Shown here piece after piece: positions 20,394-30,998 of a DNA stretch of 64,000 nt; within the stretch, counting starts at the first letter, position 1; every line of letters begins with the position of its first letter. Position numbers and translations under genes: made by a program. Source of the stretch: an uncultured Luminiphilus sp. (GTDB lineage Bacteria; Pseudomonadota; Gammaproteobacteria; Pseudomonadales; Halieaceae). The notes under the pieces are model-generated. The model had not been told where the DNA came from. It did no database searches and saw nothing but the letters and a program-made list of their open reading frames with translations. The stretch covers positions 124,001 through 188,000 of the forward strand of contig CALSVI010000009.1 of NCBI GenBank assembly GCA_943840615.1, given 5' to 3'.

Positions 20394-20900
20394 ATGGCGC
20401 AACTTTCCATTCTTGAATTCCCCGATCCGCGGCTGCGCACCCGCGCGGTGCCGGTTGCGCAGGTCAATGCGAGAATTCAGCAACTGATCGACGATATGTT
20501 CGAAACGATGTACTCGGCGCCCGGCATCGGTTTGGCGGCGAGCCAAGTAGACGTTCATGAGTGCGTCATCGTTATGGATATTACCGAGGACCATTCGGAC
20601 CCGCGCGTGTTTATCAATCCTGAGATCACCGTCATCGACGACGCGCTCGGCACTTACGATGAAGGTTGTCTGTCGGTGCCGGGGTTCTACGAGACAGTGG
20701 AACGTCCGAGCATCATTGAAGTGGCCGCGCTGGATCGCGACGGCCGGCCTTTTACCGAGCAGCTCGATGGCTTGATGGGCATTTGCCTGCAGCACGAAAT
20801 CGACCATCTCGAAGGAAAACTGTTCGTCGACTACTTATCGCCGCTGAAGCGACAGCGCATTCGCAGCAAGCTCGTCAAAGAACAAAAGCGTCGTTCCTAA
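20394..20900 (+). CDS. def: Peptide deformylase
   Basis: A 168-residue metalloenzyme removing the N-formyl group from nascent proteins. All three catalytic motifs are intact: GIGLAASQV (45-52), EGCLSVPG with metal ligand Cys92, and [17 protein letters not shown] with His134, Glu135 and His138. I chose the ATG at 20394 because the family starts directly with the [15 protein letters not shown] pattern. It is followed after 3 bp by fmt, the enzyme that adds the formyl group. Confidence 0.97.
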   Translation: MAQLSILEFPDPRLRTRAVPVAQVNARIQQLIDDMFETMYSAPGIGLAASQVDVHECVIVMDITEDHSDPRVFINPEITVIDDALGTYDEGCLSVPGFYETVERPSIIEVAALDRDGRPFTEQLDGLMGICLQHEIDHLEGKLFVDYLSPLKRQRIRSKLVKEQKRRS

Positions 20901-20903
20901 TAC

Positions 20904-21866
20904 ATGCCGACACCGCTCAAAGTTGTTTTTGCCGGCACCCCGGACTTCGCTGCCCGGCATCTTGAAGGCCTGATCGACGGACCCCACCAAATTGTGTCGG
21001 TGGTCAGTCAACCCGACCGGCCCGCAGGTCGTGGCAAACGGTTGCAGCACTCTCCCGTCAAAACGGTAGCACTGGATAAAGGCCTGCCGGTCTGGCAGCC
21101 GGACACGCTGAAAACGACCGAAAGCGAAGCGATCTTGGCGCGCTTCGATTGCGACATTCTGATTGTGGTGGCATACGGACTGATTCTGCCCCCTGCCATC
21201 TTGCAGATCCCTCGCCGCGGATGCCTCAACGTGCACGCATCGCTGTTGCCTCGCTGGCGCGGCGCGGCGCCGGTTCAAAGAGCGATTGAAGCAGGAGATA
21301 AGGAAACGGGGGTCAGCGTGATGGCTATGGAGCCTGGTTTGGATACCGGCCCGGTGCTCCTCACCCGAACGCTTCCCATCCAGCCGCATCACACCAGCGG
21401 CACACTGCTGAATGATCTTGCGGAGATCGGCGTCACTGCATTGGCTGCCAGTCTTGACCAGATCGACACGCTGCTCGCCGCAGCACTGTCACAAAATCAT
21501 GACGAGGCGACTTACGCCCATAAAATCGATAAGACGGAGGCGGTGCTTGACTGGTCGGGCCACGCTGCCGATCTAGCCCGCCGCATTCGCGCCTTTTGTC
21601 CCGCACCGGGCTGTTACACCCACTTGCAAAGCGACCGCTTCAAAGTGCTATCGGCCTACGCTAAGGCGCAGCCCCATCACGGCCGCGCAGGCGAAATTTT
21701 ATCTGCAGACGAGACCGGACTTCAGGTGGGTTGTGGCGACGGCATCCTGGTGATTACGGAAGCACAATTGCCCGGCGCCAAAGCCCAACTAATTGCCACA
21801 CTGCTCAATGGGCACCGTGAGCGCTTGCAACCGGGCCAACTTTTTAACGCCGTCACCGGCGCCTGA
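20904..21866 (+). CDS. fmt: Methionyl-tRNA formyltransferase
   Basis: A 320-residue enzyme formylating Met-tRNAfMet with 10-formyl-THF. The N-terminal formyltransferase domain has FAGTPDFAARHL at the start and catalytic Asn109, His111 and Asp147 (NVHASLLPRWRGAAP, PGLDTGPVLL). The C-terminal OB-like tRNA domain (about 205-315) starts near YAHKIDKTEAVLDW. Spaced 3 bp after def and 2 bp before rsmB, so one operon. Confidence 0.97.
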   Translation: MPTPLKVVFAGTPDFAARHLEGLIDGPHQIVSVVSQPDRPAGRGKRLQHSPVKTVALDKGLPVWQPDTLKTTESEAILARFDCDILIVVAYGLILPPAILQIPRRGCLNVHASLLPRWRGAAPVQRAIEAGDKETGVSVMAMEPGLDTGPVLLTRTLPIQPHHTSGTLLNDLAEIGVTALAASLDQIDTLLAAALSQNHDEATYAHKIDKTEAVLDWSGHAADLARRIRAFCPAPGCYTHLQSDRFKVLSAYAKAQPHHGRAGEILSADETGLQVGCGDGILVITEAQLPGAKAQLIATLLNGHRERLQPGQLFNAVTGA

Positions 21867-21868
21867 CC

Positions 21869-23161
21869 ATGTCTGCCCCCCGCGCTGTCGCCGCAAGCAT
21901 TATCCACCGAGTGATGGGTGGTCATTCACTCAACCGCCTCTTACCCACAGCGCTGGACGCCACTGATGAGGCGCAGCGCCCACTCTGTCAGGAATTGGTG
22001 TACGGCACGCTGCGAGAGTGGCCGTATCTCACTGCCATCTGCCAGGGCTTTCTCGCCAAGCCCCTGCGACGCAAAGATCAGGATGTCATGGCACTGCTTT
22101 GCGTCGGAATTTATGAGCTGGAACGCCTGAATACGCCAGCACACGCTGTGGTCTCGGAGACGGTCAATGCGGCGCGATCCCTAAAAAAATCGTGGGCTAC
22201 CGGCATGATCAATGGCGTGCTGCGGTCTTTTCAGCGCGCAACCACCCCTGCCAACACACTGTCTGTCGCGGAGCAGAGGGCGCTACCAACGTGGCTGCAC
22301 AATCAACTCACTGCGGAATACGGTGACGGAATCGAACAGATTGCACTAGCGGCTCGCACGCGGCCACCGATGGCCTTGAGAGTGAACCGGCAAAGCGCTT
22401 TGCGGGCTGATTATCTCAAGACACTGACCACCGCAGGAGTGAGTGCATCAGCCTGTCTCTCGACCGAAGACGGCGTAGTGTTGGATCGTCCGATGGATGT
22501 CATGACAGTACCGGGGTTTCTCGACGGCGCGGCCAGCGTGCAGGACAGTTCGGCACAGCACGTGGCGCACATCATGTCCCCACAACCCGGAGAGCGCATT
22601 CTCGATGCCTGCGCAGCACCGGGCGGAAAAGCCTGCCACCTTCTTGAGCTGCAACCTGCGCTGGAAGAACTGATTGCTGCTGACGTCAGTGCGCCACGAT
22701 TGCAGCGGGTGCTCGAAAATAGTGCTCGGCTAGGGATCACCCTCACCACGACCGTGGCCGATGCGAGTGCGCTGCCGGACGCGCTGCTAGCGAACCCGTT
22801 TGACGCCATTCTGGCGGACGTCCCGTGTTCGGCGACCGGCGTGATACGTCGCAACCCAGACATCAAGATCCTCAGACAACCCGAAGATATCGATGGATTT
22901 GCCGGCCAGCAGTTGGCCATTCTCCAGGGCCTTTGGCCGGCCCTCAAAGTAGATGGGAGGTTGCTGTACGTAACCTGCTCACTGCTTCAGGCTGAGAACG
23001 ATGATGTCATCGCGCGGTTTGCCGCAAGCGGCGGCGGCGTGGTGATAGAGCCGCTGCACCTGCCCGAGGGTTTGGCACGACAGTATGGTTGGCAAACCCT
23101 GCCCGATCCGGATGGAGGCGACGGACTCTACTTTTCACTACTGCGCAAAGCGACCGAGTAA
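21869..23161 (+). CDS. rsmB: 16S rRNA m5C967 methyltransferase RsmB (Sun)
   Basis: A 430-residue SAM-dependent methyltransferase. It has an N-terminal NusB-like domain (about 1-140), then a Rossmann domain with the SAM motif ILDACAAPGGKACHLLEL near residue 245, the PCSATG motif near 320 and the catalytic VTCSLLQAEND near 370; both active-site cysteines are present. Third gene of the def operon, the standard order. Confidence 0.96.
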   Translation: MSAPRAVAASIIHRVMGGHSLNRLLPTALDATDEAQRPLCQELVYGTLREWPYLTAICQGFLAKPLRRKDQDVMALLCVGIYELERLNTPAHAVVSETVNAARSLKKSWATGMINGVLRSFQRATTPANTLSVAEQRALPTWLHNQLTAEYGDGIEQIALAARTRPPMALRVNRQSALRADYLKTLTTAGVSASACLSTEDGVVLDRPMDVMTVPGFLDGAASVQDSSAQHVAHIMSPQPGERILDACAAPGGKACHLLELQPALEELIAADVSAPRLQRVLENSARLGITLTTTVADASALPDALLANPFDAILADVPCSATGVIRRNPDIKILRQPEDIDGFAGQQLAILQGLWPALKVDGRLLYVTCSLLQAENDDVIARFAASGGGVVIEPLHLPEGLARQYGWQTLPDPDGGDGLYFSLLRKATE

Positions 23162-23260
23162 CACTGCTGTCCGCTCTTACCAACGTGACTAATCCACATG
23201 GCGTGGCGGGTTTCACTTGGTTTAAGGTGTGGTCGGGTCGTTGGGAGGGTCCAGAGGCCG

Positions 23261-24637
23261 GTGAAAATCATTATTCTCGGAGCGGGGCAAGTCGGCGGAA
23301 CACTCGCCGAACACCTCGCCGATGAACAAAACGACATTACCGTCGTAGACGAGCATGCGGCCACCCTGAAGCGTCTGCAGGAACGCCTGGATATTCGCAC
23401 GGTGCTAGGCAATGCCGCCCACCCCTCCACACTCTTAAACGCTGGCGCAGAAGACGCCGATATGCTGATCGCCGTCACTGACAGCGATGAAATCAATATG
23501 TTGGCCTGCTCGGTGGCCTTTACGCTCTATCGCACACCCACCAAAATCAGCCGGGTCCGCTCGGCAGACTACCTCGCCAAACACACAGCGCTGTTCGACT
23601 CGGGGGCCATCCCCGTCGATGTGATTATCGGCCCGGAACAGCTGGTCACACGCAATATCGAACAACTGATTGCCAATCCGGGCTCACTGCAGGTGCTGGA
23701 TTTTGCCGACGGCCGGATTCGGCTCGTCGCCGTTAAAGCGGTCACCGGTGGGCCCATCGTGGGGCGGGAGCTACAGGAAATTCGGGAGCATATGCCCCGC
23801 GTAGATACCCGTGTCGCCGCGATCTTCCGTCGCAGTGGTGATCCCATTATTCCCGAGGGCTCAACCGTCGTAGAGCCCGATGATGAAGTCTTTTTTATCG
23901 CCGCCCGGGAACACATTCGTGAAGTCACGTCAGAGCTCCGGGAGGTTGATAAGCCTTACCACCGCATCATGATCGCAGGGGGTGGCAATATCGGCGCCAC
24001 CCTCGCCAAGCGGCTTGAAAAACAGTATCAGGTTAAAGTGATCGAGCGCTCCTATGACCGCTGCCGGGTGTTATCTGACATGCTGGAAGACAGCATTGTG
24101 CTGCATGGCAGCGGGAACGAACCCCTCCTGCTTGAGCAGGAAAATATCGAAAACACCGATGTCTTTTGTGCGCTAACAGACAACGATGAGTCCAACATCA
24201 TGATGTCGATGCTGGCAAAGCGGCTCGGTGCCAAAAAAGCGATTACGCTGATCACCAACTCCGCTTACGCAGATTTGATTGGCGAGGAAATCGACATCGC
24301 CATCTCGCCACAGCAGATTACGATCAGCAGCCTGCTCATGCACGTCCGACGCGGTGACATTAGCGCCGTGCATTCGTTGCGCCGTGGCGCCGCTGAAGCC
24401 ATCGAAGTAACCGCCCACGGAGACTCGCGGTCTTCCAAGGTTGTGGGGCGCCGGCTCGATGAGCTGAACCTGCCCTCCAGCGTGACGGTGGGTGCCATTC
24501 TGAGAGGGGAAGCCGTGCTCATCGCCCATGGCCATGTGGTGGTGGAGGCAGATGACCACGTTATTCTGTTCCTGACGGACCGCACACAAATCTCAGCGGT
24601 AGAAAAGCTGTTTGCGGTGGGCTTCGGCTTTATCTGA
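23261..24637 (+). CDS. trkA: Trk system potassium uptake protein TrkA
   Basis: A 458-residue cytoplasmic NAD(H)-binding regulator of the Trk K+ channel, the same length as E. coli TrkA. It has two RCK-N/RCK-C pairs: Rossmann motif GAGQVGGTLAEHL near residue 7 and a second, GGGNIGATLAKRLEK, near 236. I chose the GTG at 23261 (GAGG close upstream); longer upstream frames extend before the Rossmann strand that normally begins the protein. Overlaps the trkH start by one base (TGATG). Confidence 0.95.
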   Translation: MKIIILGAGQVGGTLAEHLADEQNDITVVDEHAATLKRLQERLDIRTVLGNAAHPSTLLNAGAEDADMLIAVTDSDEINMLACSVAFTLYRTPTKISRVRSADYLAKHTALFDSGAIPVDVIIGPEQLVTRNIEQLIANPGSLQVLDFADGRIRLVAVKAVTGGPIVGRELQEIREHMPRVDTRVAAIFRRSGDPIIPEGSTVVEPDDEVFFIAAREHIREVTSELREVDKPYHRIMIAGGGNIGATLAKRLEKQYQVKVIERSYDRCRVLSDMLEDSIVLHGSGNEPLLLEQENIENTDVFCALTDNDESNIMMSMLAKRLGAKKAITLITNSAYADLIGEEIDIAISPQQITISSLLMHVRRGDISAVHSLRRGAAEAIEVTAHGDSRSSKVVGRRLDELNLPSSVTVGAILRGEAVLIAHGHVVVEADDHVILFLTDRTQISAVEKLFAVGFGFI

Positions 24638-26085
24638 TGCAGTTCGCTATGGCGTTCAAGATCATTGGCGTGCTGCTGATCCTGTTCAGCACGGCGATGC
24701 TTCCCTCGCTCTTCCTGTCGTTAGCCGCCAAGGATGGTATCGAATCAGCTTTCGCGACCGGCCTCGCGACAACACTATTTGCGGGCGTCATGCTGTGGCT
24801 ACCCACTCGGCATCTGAGCCGCGATCTGAATATTCGAGACGGGTTTCTCGTCACCGCACTTTTCTGGATCGTGCTGGGGCTGTTTGGCGCGATTCCGCTG
24901 TGGCTATCACCCGGATTGGAGCTCAGCCCGGTCGCGGCTATTTTTGAGTCTATTTCGGGTCTCACCACCACGGGTGCCACGGTGATTACCGGTCTGGACA
25001 CCCTGCCACAATCCATACTCCTTTACCGGCAGCTACTGCAGTGGCTGGGCGGAATCGGCATCATTGTTCTGGCCGTCGCGATCTTACCCATGCTGGGGAT
25101 CGGCGGCATGCAGCTCTACCGGGCTGAAAGCGCCGGGCCCTCGAAGGACCGCAAACTCACTCCGCGAATTACCAGCACTGCGAAAGCCTTGTTCGGTATT
25201 TATCTGCTCCTCACCATCGCCTGCACCGCGAGCTATTTTGCTGCGGGCATGTCGGCGTTCGATGCCGTCTGCCATGCGTTCTCTACTGTCGCGATCGGCG
25301 GCTTCTCGACCCATGACGCAAGCCTAGGTTACTACGAACAAAACCGCGTCCTGCTCGTCAGCTCAGTCTTCATGCTGCTGTCCGCCGTCAATTTCGGGCT
25401 GCATTTCATCGCCCTGCAACGTCGCAATGCGCGCGTTTATGCGCGAGATTCTGAAACCGCCTTTTTTATCACGGTAATTGCTTTGGCCACGGTGGTGGTG
25501 TGTTGTCTCTTACTCACAACTGAGACCCTCGATTTCGAGGACAGCATCATTCACGGCCTGTTCCAAACTATTTCAATTGCGACCACAACAGGATTTACCA
25601 CCCAGGACTTTTCAGTCTGGCCATTGTTCCTACCGATACTGCTTTTGATCCTGAGCTTCATGGGGGGTTGCGTGGGATCTACCGGTGGCGGCATGAAAGC
25701 CATGAGAATTTTGCTCATCTTCCGGCAGGGCATGCGAGAGCTCCGACAGCTGCTCCATCCCAACGCCGTGATTCCCCTCAAGCTCGATGCGCGCCGCGTG
25801 CAAACAGAAGTCATCAGTGCGGTTTGGAGCTTTTTCGCGGTCTACATGTTTTGCTTTGTGATGATCTGGTTAGCCTTGCTGGCCACCGATCTCGATTTTA
25901 TTTCTGCATTTTCCGCGGTGGTCGCCACAATGAACAATCTCGGTCCTGGGTTGGGCGAGGTGGCGGATCATTATGGAGCCGTGAGCGAGCCGGGCAAATT
26001 AATTCTCTGTCTTGCCATGCTAATGGGGCGTCTCGAGGTTTTCACTTTATTGGTGCTCTTCACGCCCGCCTTCTGGCGACACTGA
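24637..26085 (+). CDS. trkH: Trk potassium uptake system membrane subunit TrkH
   Basis: A 482-residue channel-like K+ transporter subunit with four pore-type repeats. Selectivity filter segments are visible as SGLTTTGATVITGLD, TVAIGGFSTHDASLGYY, ATTTGFTTQDFSVWP and VVATMNNLGPGLGEVADHYG. Length equals E. coli TrkH (483). The start overlaps the trkA stop; a second ATG 12 nt downstream is possible. Last gene of the operon, facing djlA. Confidence 0.96.
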   Translation: MQFAMAFKIIGVLLILFSTAMLPSLFLSLAAKDGIESAFATGLATTLFAGVMLWLPTRHLSRDLNIRDGFLVTALFWIVLGLFGAIPLWLSPGLELSPVAAIFESISGLTTTGATVITGLDTLPQSILLYRQLLQWLGGIGIIVLAVAILPMLGIGGMQLYRAESAGPSKDRKLTPRITSTAKALFGIYLLLTIACTASYFAAGMSAFDAVCHAFSTVAIGGFSTHDASLGYYEQNRVLLVSSVFMLLSAVNFGLHFIALQRRNARVYARDSETAFFITVIALATVVVCCLLLTTETLDFEDSIIHGLFQTISIATTTGFTTQDFSVWPLFLPILLLILSFMGGCVGSTGGGMKAMRILLIFRQGMRELRQLLHPNAVIPLKLDARRVQTEVISAVWSFFAVYMFCFVMIWLALLATDLDFISAFSAVVATMNNLGPGLGEVADHYGAVSEPGKLILCLAMLMGRLEVFTLLVLFTPAFWRH

Positions 26086-26104
26086 ACAACCCCGCCACAC
26101 CCGT

Positions 26105-26932
26105 TTACTTGGACCCCCGGGACTGCTGGATCACTTCATAGGCGGCGGTAATTTCCTGCGCACGCTCCGTGGCGACACGCAGCAGCTCATCCGGAACGCC
26201 CTCGGCGATCAGCTTGTCAGGGTGATTCTCGCTCATCAGTTTGCGATAACGTCGCTTCACTTCTGCATCCGTGGCATCTGCCTTGAGGCCAAGCGCGGTA
26301 TAGGCTGTCGCGAGCTCCGTTTCACGTTGTCCGGGCGCGGAATATCCCCCTCTCCCCGAAGATTGCTGATGCGCGCCCTGCTGAAATTGTGCCTGTGCAT
26401 TGAGCATGGAGATGAGTTGATCGACCTCCTGCCGCGGTAATCTCAGCAACTCAGCCAAGCGATACAGTGCGCCGCGCTCTGTATCAGCAAAAGTGCCATC
26501 GGCCAGCGCCATGCCCACCAAAAATGCCATTAACGTGTGCTGCGCCTGACGCCGCGGGCCGAGACAGTCGATAAACTTTGCCACCGTCGGCGCAGGATCA
26601 AATCCTGACGACGCACCTTTCTTAAAATGTTCAATGGCACTCCGACGCTGGCTGACATTGAGCCTGAGCTGCGCAAACAGGGCTTCCGTCTGGGCCACCT
26701 CCGCCTCGGACACCCGCCCATCTGCCTTGGCAACAAACCCCAGCAAGGTAAAAGTGGTCTCAAAGAATTGCGCCCGCATGATATGCACGGCCTCGGGGCC
26801 AGACAGCTGCAGCGCGCGCCACAGCCCTCGGTCAAATGCGTGCCCAATGACCAGCCCAAACAGCAAGCCAGCCGGACCAAACGCCAGAAAACCGATGACG
26901 CCAGCAATGATCTTTCCGGTCACCCGCGTCAC
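26105..26932 (-). CDS. djlA: Co-chaperone DjlA
   Basis: A 275-residue type III J-domain membrane protein that partners DnaK. It has one N-terminal transmembrane helix (about 8-30, GVIGFLAFGPAGLLFGLVIG), a TerB-like central domain (about 55-165, FVAKADGRVSEAEV and ALADGTFADTERGALYRL), a Gln/Ser/Gly linker, and a C-terminal J domain (about 205-275) with the HPD tripeptide in SENHPDKLIAEG. It overlaps the acyltransferase gene upstream by 4 nt. Confidence 0.93.
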   Translation of the reverse strand: MTRVTGKIIAGVIGFLAFGPAGLLFGLVIGHAFDRGLWRALQLSGPEAVHIMRAQFFETTFTLLGFVAKADGRVSEAEVAQTEALFAQLRLNVSQRRSAIEHFKKGASSGFDPAPTVAKFIDCLGPRRQAQHTLMAFLVGMALADGTFADTERGALYRLAELLRLPRQEVDQLISMLNAQAQFQQGAHQQSSGRGGYSAPGQRETELATAYTALGLKADATDAEVKRRYRKLMSENHPDKLIAEGVPDELLRVATERAQEITAAYEVIQQSRGSK

Positions 26933-27882
26933 GACTTCCCACTCACTTCATCAAGCAGTGGTACTGCAGACCAGTCATAGTGATCGACCGGACCGCGTGG
27001 CCGGCAGCGAAACCGCTTGTACTGCCACTGGTACTGTCTTTCGTCATGTGCAATCAGCTTCTCCACACCGAGATTGATCGCGCCAAGCGCTTCAACCGCG
27101 TCACTGCTTAGAACATCCGGTTCAGCCGGCCGGTAAACGGCGCGGAATCCGGTTGGTGTGCGCAAAACCGTGCCCATGACGGGCGCAGCGCCCGACTTTC
27201 GGATGAGGTTGCTTGCCAGCGACGCGGTAAAGCAGTCGACGCCAAAAAACGGCACATTTAGCCCCGCCTTCTCATCGCTGGGTACCTGATCAGGCAAAAT
27301 GCCAGTGATGCCGCCCGCTCTGACAGAGCGCACCAGCTCTGCAATACCGCGGGGGGTGGTGGGGACCAACTTTCCACCTGTGCGCTGCCGGCTCCGATGC
27401 ACCAGCTGATCAAGCTTTCGCAAGGGTAACGGCTCGTATAACGCCACAAGATTGCCAAGCGTCGCCAAATGCATGCCCAGTAACTCCCAATTGCCCAAAT
27501 GAGGGCCCAACACGATGACGCCCTGACCCGATGCCAGCGGTTCCGTAACGCACTGCAATCCGTCGACCTCGATCATGGCCTCGGTGCGACTCCAGGGCTG
27601 CGTCCAGACACGGCCCATTTCGGCCATCAACTCGCCCGTCGACTGAACGCTCTGCCGGGCAAGCGATCTGCGTCTTGAAGGGGTCCAGTCTGGGTACGCT
27701 AACTCAAGATTTCTAATCGCCACCCGGCGCATGCGGCTATTCAGATGATACAGACACGCGCCCACCCATCTGCCCAGTGCCCGCGCGGATGAGAGGGGAA
27801 GCAGCCGGGTGACGACCATCATCAGCCTGATGAGCAGAATCACGGTCCACTCCAACCAGATAGGCTTAGGCGATACGGGCAT
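26929..27882 (-). CDS. LpxL/HtrB-family lysophospholipid/lauroyl acyltransferase
   Basis: A 317-residue inner-membrane acyltransferase expected to add a secondary acyl chain to lipid A. It has an N-terminal transmembrane helix (about 10-28) and the HX4E catalytic motif HLGNWE near residue 125. The stretch ITGILPDQVPSDEKAGLNVP and the FFGVDCFTASLASNLIRKSG region are family hallmarks. LpxL versus LpxM versus other acyl donors cannot be resolved from sequence alone. Cotranscribed with djlA through an ATGA overlap. Confidence 0.9.
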   Translation of the reverse strand: MPVSPKPIWLEWTVILLIRLMMVVTRLLPLSSARALGRWVGACLYHLNSRMRRVAIRNLELAYPDWTPSRRRSLARQSVQSTGELMAEMGRVWTQPWSRTEAMIEVDGLQCVTEPLASGQGVIVLGPHLGNWELLGMHLATLGNLVALYEPLPLRKLDQLVHRSRQRTGGKLVPTTPRGIAELVRSVRAGGITGILPDQVPSDEKAGLNVPFFGVDCFTASLASNLIRKSGAAPVMGTVLRTPTGFRAVYRPAEPDVLSSDAVEALGAINLGVEKLIAHDERQYQWQYKRFRCRPRGPVDHYDWSAVPLLDEVSGKS

Positions 27883-27920
27883 AATCAGCTCAGAAGTTGA
27901 CCGGGTCAGCGACGGGAAAT

Positions 27921-27951
27921 TTGATTATGGCGCGGACAACGCAGTTATACT
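27921..27951 (+). promoter_or_regulatory. Candidate promoter of glyQ-glyS-rmuC
   Basis: TTGATT at 27921 and TATACT at 27946-27951 are separated by 19 bp, longer than optimal. It lies in the divergent region 30 bp upstream of glyQ. A CTTTTT/TTTTTT-rich leader follows. Moderate match only. Confidence 0.4.
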
Positions 27952-27981
27952 AACGGCTGTTACCCTTTTTAGGTTTTTTCT

Positions 27982-28926
27982 GTGGCGCCTGCGACATTTC
28001 AAGAGGTTATTCTGCGACTGCAGGATTACTGGGCTGGTCATGGCTGCGTCATTTTGCAGCCGCTCGACATGGAGGTCGGCGCCGGCACTTTCCACCCCGC
28101 AACCTTCTTGCGCGCGCTGGGGCCCGAGAACTGGAACGCGGCCTATGTGCAACCAAGCCGACGGCCGGCAGATGGGCGCTACGGTGAAAACCCCAATCGC
28201 CTGCAACACTACTATCAGTTTCAAGTCGTTATGAAGCCCTCCCCCGCCGATTTCCAGGATCTCTACCTGGGCAGTCTGTTTGCGCTGGGTATCGATCCGC
28301 TAGTGCATGATATTCGCTTTGTGGAAGATAACTGGGAGTCTCCTACGCTTGGGGCCTGGGGTCTCGGTTGGGAGGTGTGGCTAAATGGCATGGAAGTCAG
28401 CCAGTTTACCTATTTTCAGCAAGCCGGCGGTCTGGAATGCCATCCTGTCACGGGCGAGTTGACCTATGGGCTAGAGCGCATTGCGATGTATCTGCAAAGC
28501 GTCGAATCTGTCTACGATTTAATTTGGGCAGAAACCGCCTCCGGGCCCGTCACCTACGGAGATGTCTATCACCAGAACGAGGTCGAAATGTCGACCTTTA
28601 ACTTTGTCGAGGCTGACGTTGATCACTTGTTTGCGCAGTTCGCGTTCTGTGAGCAGGAGGCGATGCGGTTGGCAGCCAAGCAACTTTCATTACCCGCCTA
28701 CGAATATGTGATGAAAGCGTCTCATACCTTCAATCTGCTCGATGCCCGACATGCGATTGGCGTCACAGAGAGGCAGCGCTATATTCTGCGCGTCCGCACG
28801 CTCGCCCGAGCCGCCGCCGAAGCGTATGTGGCGGCGCGAGGCGCGCTAGGCTTTCCACAAGCTGATCCCGACCTTGCAGCCGTCGCACTGGCGCAGCTAG
28901 ACGCCGCAGGAGACAGCCAGCGATGA
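27982..28926 (+). CDS. glyQ: Glycyl-tRNA synthetase alpha subunit
   Basis: A 314-residue catalytic alpha subunit of the bacterial alpha2beta2 GlyRS, close to the E. coli length (303). Family segments are present: [76 protein letters not shown] and [11 protein letters not shown]. Start is a GTG with AGG 8 nt upstream. Overlaps glyS by 4 nt. Confidence 0.97.
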   Translation: MAPATFQEVILRLQDYWAGHGCVILQPLDMEVGAGTFHPATFLRALGPENWNAAYVQPSRRPADGRYGENPNRLQHYYQFQVVMKPSPADFQDLYLGSLFALGIDPLVHDIRFVEDNWESPTLGAWGLGWEVWLNGMEVSQFTYFQQAGGLECHPVTGELTYGLERIAMYLQSVESVYDLIWAETASGPVTYGDVYHQNEVEMSTFNFVEADVDHLFAQFAFCEQEAMRLAAKQLSLPAYEYVMKASHTFNLLDARHAIGVTERQRYILRVRTLARAAAEAYVAARGALGFPQADPDLAAVALAQLDAAGDSQR

Positions 28927-30998
28927 CTTCAGCTGATCTGTTATTCGAACTCGGTACAGAAGAATTGCCCGCAGGAGAAATTGCTGCCATGGCCGCCTCG
29001 TTGTCCAGAGGGATCGTAAACGGCCTGAAGGCACACGACCTGCCCTTCGCCCAGGTGCACCAGTTCTCCACACCGAGACGACTCGCGGTCTGGATTCAAA
29101 ATGTAGGCATCAAGGCACCCGATACCGAAAACAGCGTGGTCGGCCCTCCGCTTTCAGCAGCGCGAGACGATAAGGGTCAGTGGACCAAGGCGGCCGAGGG
29201 TTTCGCGAGGAAACAGGGGCTCTCTCCCGATGACTTGTCGGTGGTTGAAGAGCAGGGCGTGGAGCGAATCGCCGCTCACGTATCGGTAAAAGGGGCCAAG
29301 GCTGCCGACGTAATGCCAAACATTATCGCCAGCGCCGTATCGGATATACCCATATCGAAGCGAATGCGATGGGGACGCTCCCGGGATGAGTTTTTGCGAC
29401 CGGTGCAATGGCTGGTATTGCTCCTTGGCGAAGACATCGTGCCGCTAGAGCTTTTTGGTCTGTCCAGCGGGAGGGACAGCCGCGGCCACCGGTTTCATGA
29501 CAACCAGCCGCGGCCAATCGCGTCTCCGGGCGCGTATCGAGAGGTGCTGCGTGACGCGCGTGTTCTGGTTGACGCAGACGAGCGACGCGCGCGCATCGCT
29601 GAACAAGTTGCAGCGCTGGCCGGCCAAGGTGAGGTCGTCGCGCTGGCTGATGACTTATTGGACGAGGTGACCGGGCTGGTGGAATGGCCCACAGCACTGC
29701 GCGGCAGCTTCGACCCTGATTTTCTAGAAGTGCCGGCGCAGGCCCTGATCTCAGCAATGAAAACGCACCAAAAATATTTTCATCTGAACGACGCTGACAG
29801 CGGCGCCTTATTGCCCGCGTTTATCACGGTATCGAATATCGAGAGCCGCGACCCTGACGCGGTGGTAACGGGTAACGAACGCGTCATTCGCCCTCGATTA
29901 AGTGACGCGGCTTTCTTTTTTGCGAACGACAAACAGTCTCCCCTTGTCTCCCGACAAGAGCGGCTGGCCAGCGTGGTGTTTCAGCACCATCTTGGTAGCT
30001 TGCTAGATAAAACCCAACGGATTTCGGCCGTTGCGACTGAGCTGGCGAGCGTCATTGGCGCGGACATCAAGATCACTGAACGCGCAGCGCAACTCAGTAA
30101 ATGCGACCTGGTGTCGGAGATGGTGTTGGAATTTCCGGAACTACAGGGAATTGCGGGCGCACACTATGCGCAGCACGACGGCGAAGTGGCGGCTGTTGCC
30201 CAAGCCATCGAAGACCACTACTACCCTCGCTTTGCGGGAGACCGCCTGCCCGCCTCCGCTGAAGCGACCGCGCTCGCGCTCGCGGATCGTCTCGATACGC
30301 TGGTGGGTATTTTCGGTATCGGAGAGCCACCCACGGGGTCAAAGGATCCCTTTGCCCTGCGTCGCGCTTCACTCGCGGTTGTCAGAATGCTCATTGCCAT
30401 CGAGCGACCACTACCGCTGCGCGATTGGCTCCAAAGCGCCTGTAAACAGCATTCGGCAACACTTTCGGCTGATACGGCCGATGCCGTGCTCCAGTACATT
30501 CTCGAGCGGCTCGCGAGCTGGTATGACGAGCAGGACATACATATCTCTATCGTGCGCGCGGTATTGGCAAACGGCGGCTCCGATCTGTTCGACATCGATC
30601 TTCGGGTGCGCGCGCTCGCCGCGTTTGCCGGATCCGACACGGCAGAGCACCTTGCCTCCGCCAACAAGCGAGTCGCGAATATCCTTGCCAAAGCGGACGA
30701 GGCAGATGGCAATGCGCCGGACCCCTCGCTGTTCTCCGAGCCAGCAGAGGCCCGCCTACAAGAAGCCGTCACTCATGTCGGAGCGTCCTTGGTGCCGCTG
30801 ATGAGCAACCGGGACTATCAAGCCGCACTGGACCAGCTCGCGCAACTGCGAGGTCCAGTAGATGATTTTTTTGAAACTGTGATGGTCAATGCGGAAGACC
30901 CTGACGAACGGCTGAATCGTCTGCGTCTACTGCACAGTTTGCGCGCGCTCTTCACCGAACTGGCAGATCTGGCGTTGTTATCTCTGGCGGCGGAATGA
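28923..30998 (+). CDS. glyS: Glycyl-tRNA synthetase beta subunit
   Basis: A 691-residue tRNA-binding beta subunit, nearly the E. coli length (689). N-terminal [15 protein letters not shown], central [10 protein letters not shown] and HRFHDNQP, the HD-like region [20 protein letters not shown], and a C-terminal anticodon-binding DALR-type region ([17 protein letters not shown]) are visible. Coupled to glyQ (ATGA overlap) and to rmuC (4-nt overlap). Confidence 0.97.
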   Translation: MTSADLLFELGTEELPAGEIAAMAASLSRGIVNGLKAHDLPFAQVHQFSTPRRLAVWIQNVGIKAPDTENSVVGPPLSAARDDKGQWTKAAEGFARKQGLSPDDLSVVEEQGVERIAAHVSVKGAKAADVMPNIIASAVSDIPISKRMRWGRSRDEFLRPVQWLVLLLGEDIVPLELFGLSSGRDSRGHRFHDNQPRPIASPGAYREVLRDARVLVDADERRARIAEQVAALAGQGEVVALADDLLDEVTGLVEWPTALRGSFDPDFLEVPAQALISAMKTHQKYFHLNDADSGALLPAFITVSNIESRDPDAVVTGNERVIRPRLSDAAFFFANDKQSPLVSRQERLASVVFQHHLGSLLDKTQRISAVATELASVIGADIKITERAAQLSKCDLVSEMVLEFPELQGIAGAHYAQHDGEVAAVAQAIEDHYYPRFAGDRLPASAEATALALADRLDTLVGIFGIGEPPTGSKDPFALRRASLAVVRMLIAIERPLPLRDWLQSACKQHSATLSADTADAVLQYILERLASWYDEQDIHISIVRAVLANGGSDLFDIDLRVRALAAFAGSDTAEHLASANKRVANILAKADEADGNAPDPSLFSEPAEARLQEAVTHVGASLVPLMSNRDYQAALDQLAQLRGPVDDFFETVMVNAEDPDERLNRLRLLHSLRALFTELADLALLSLAAE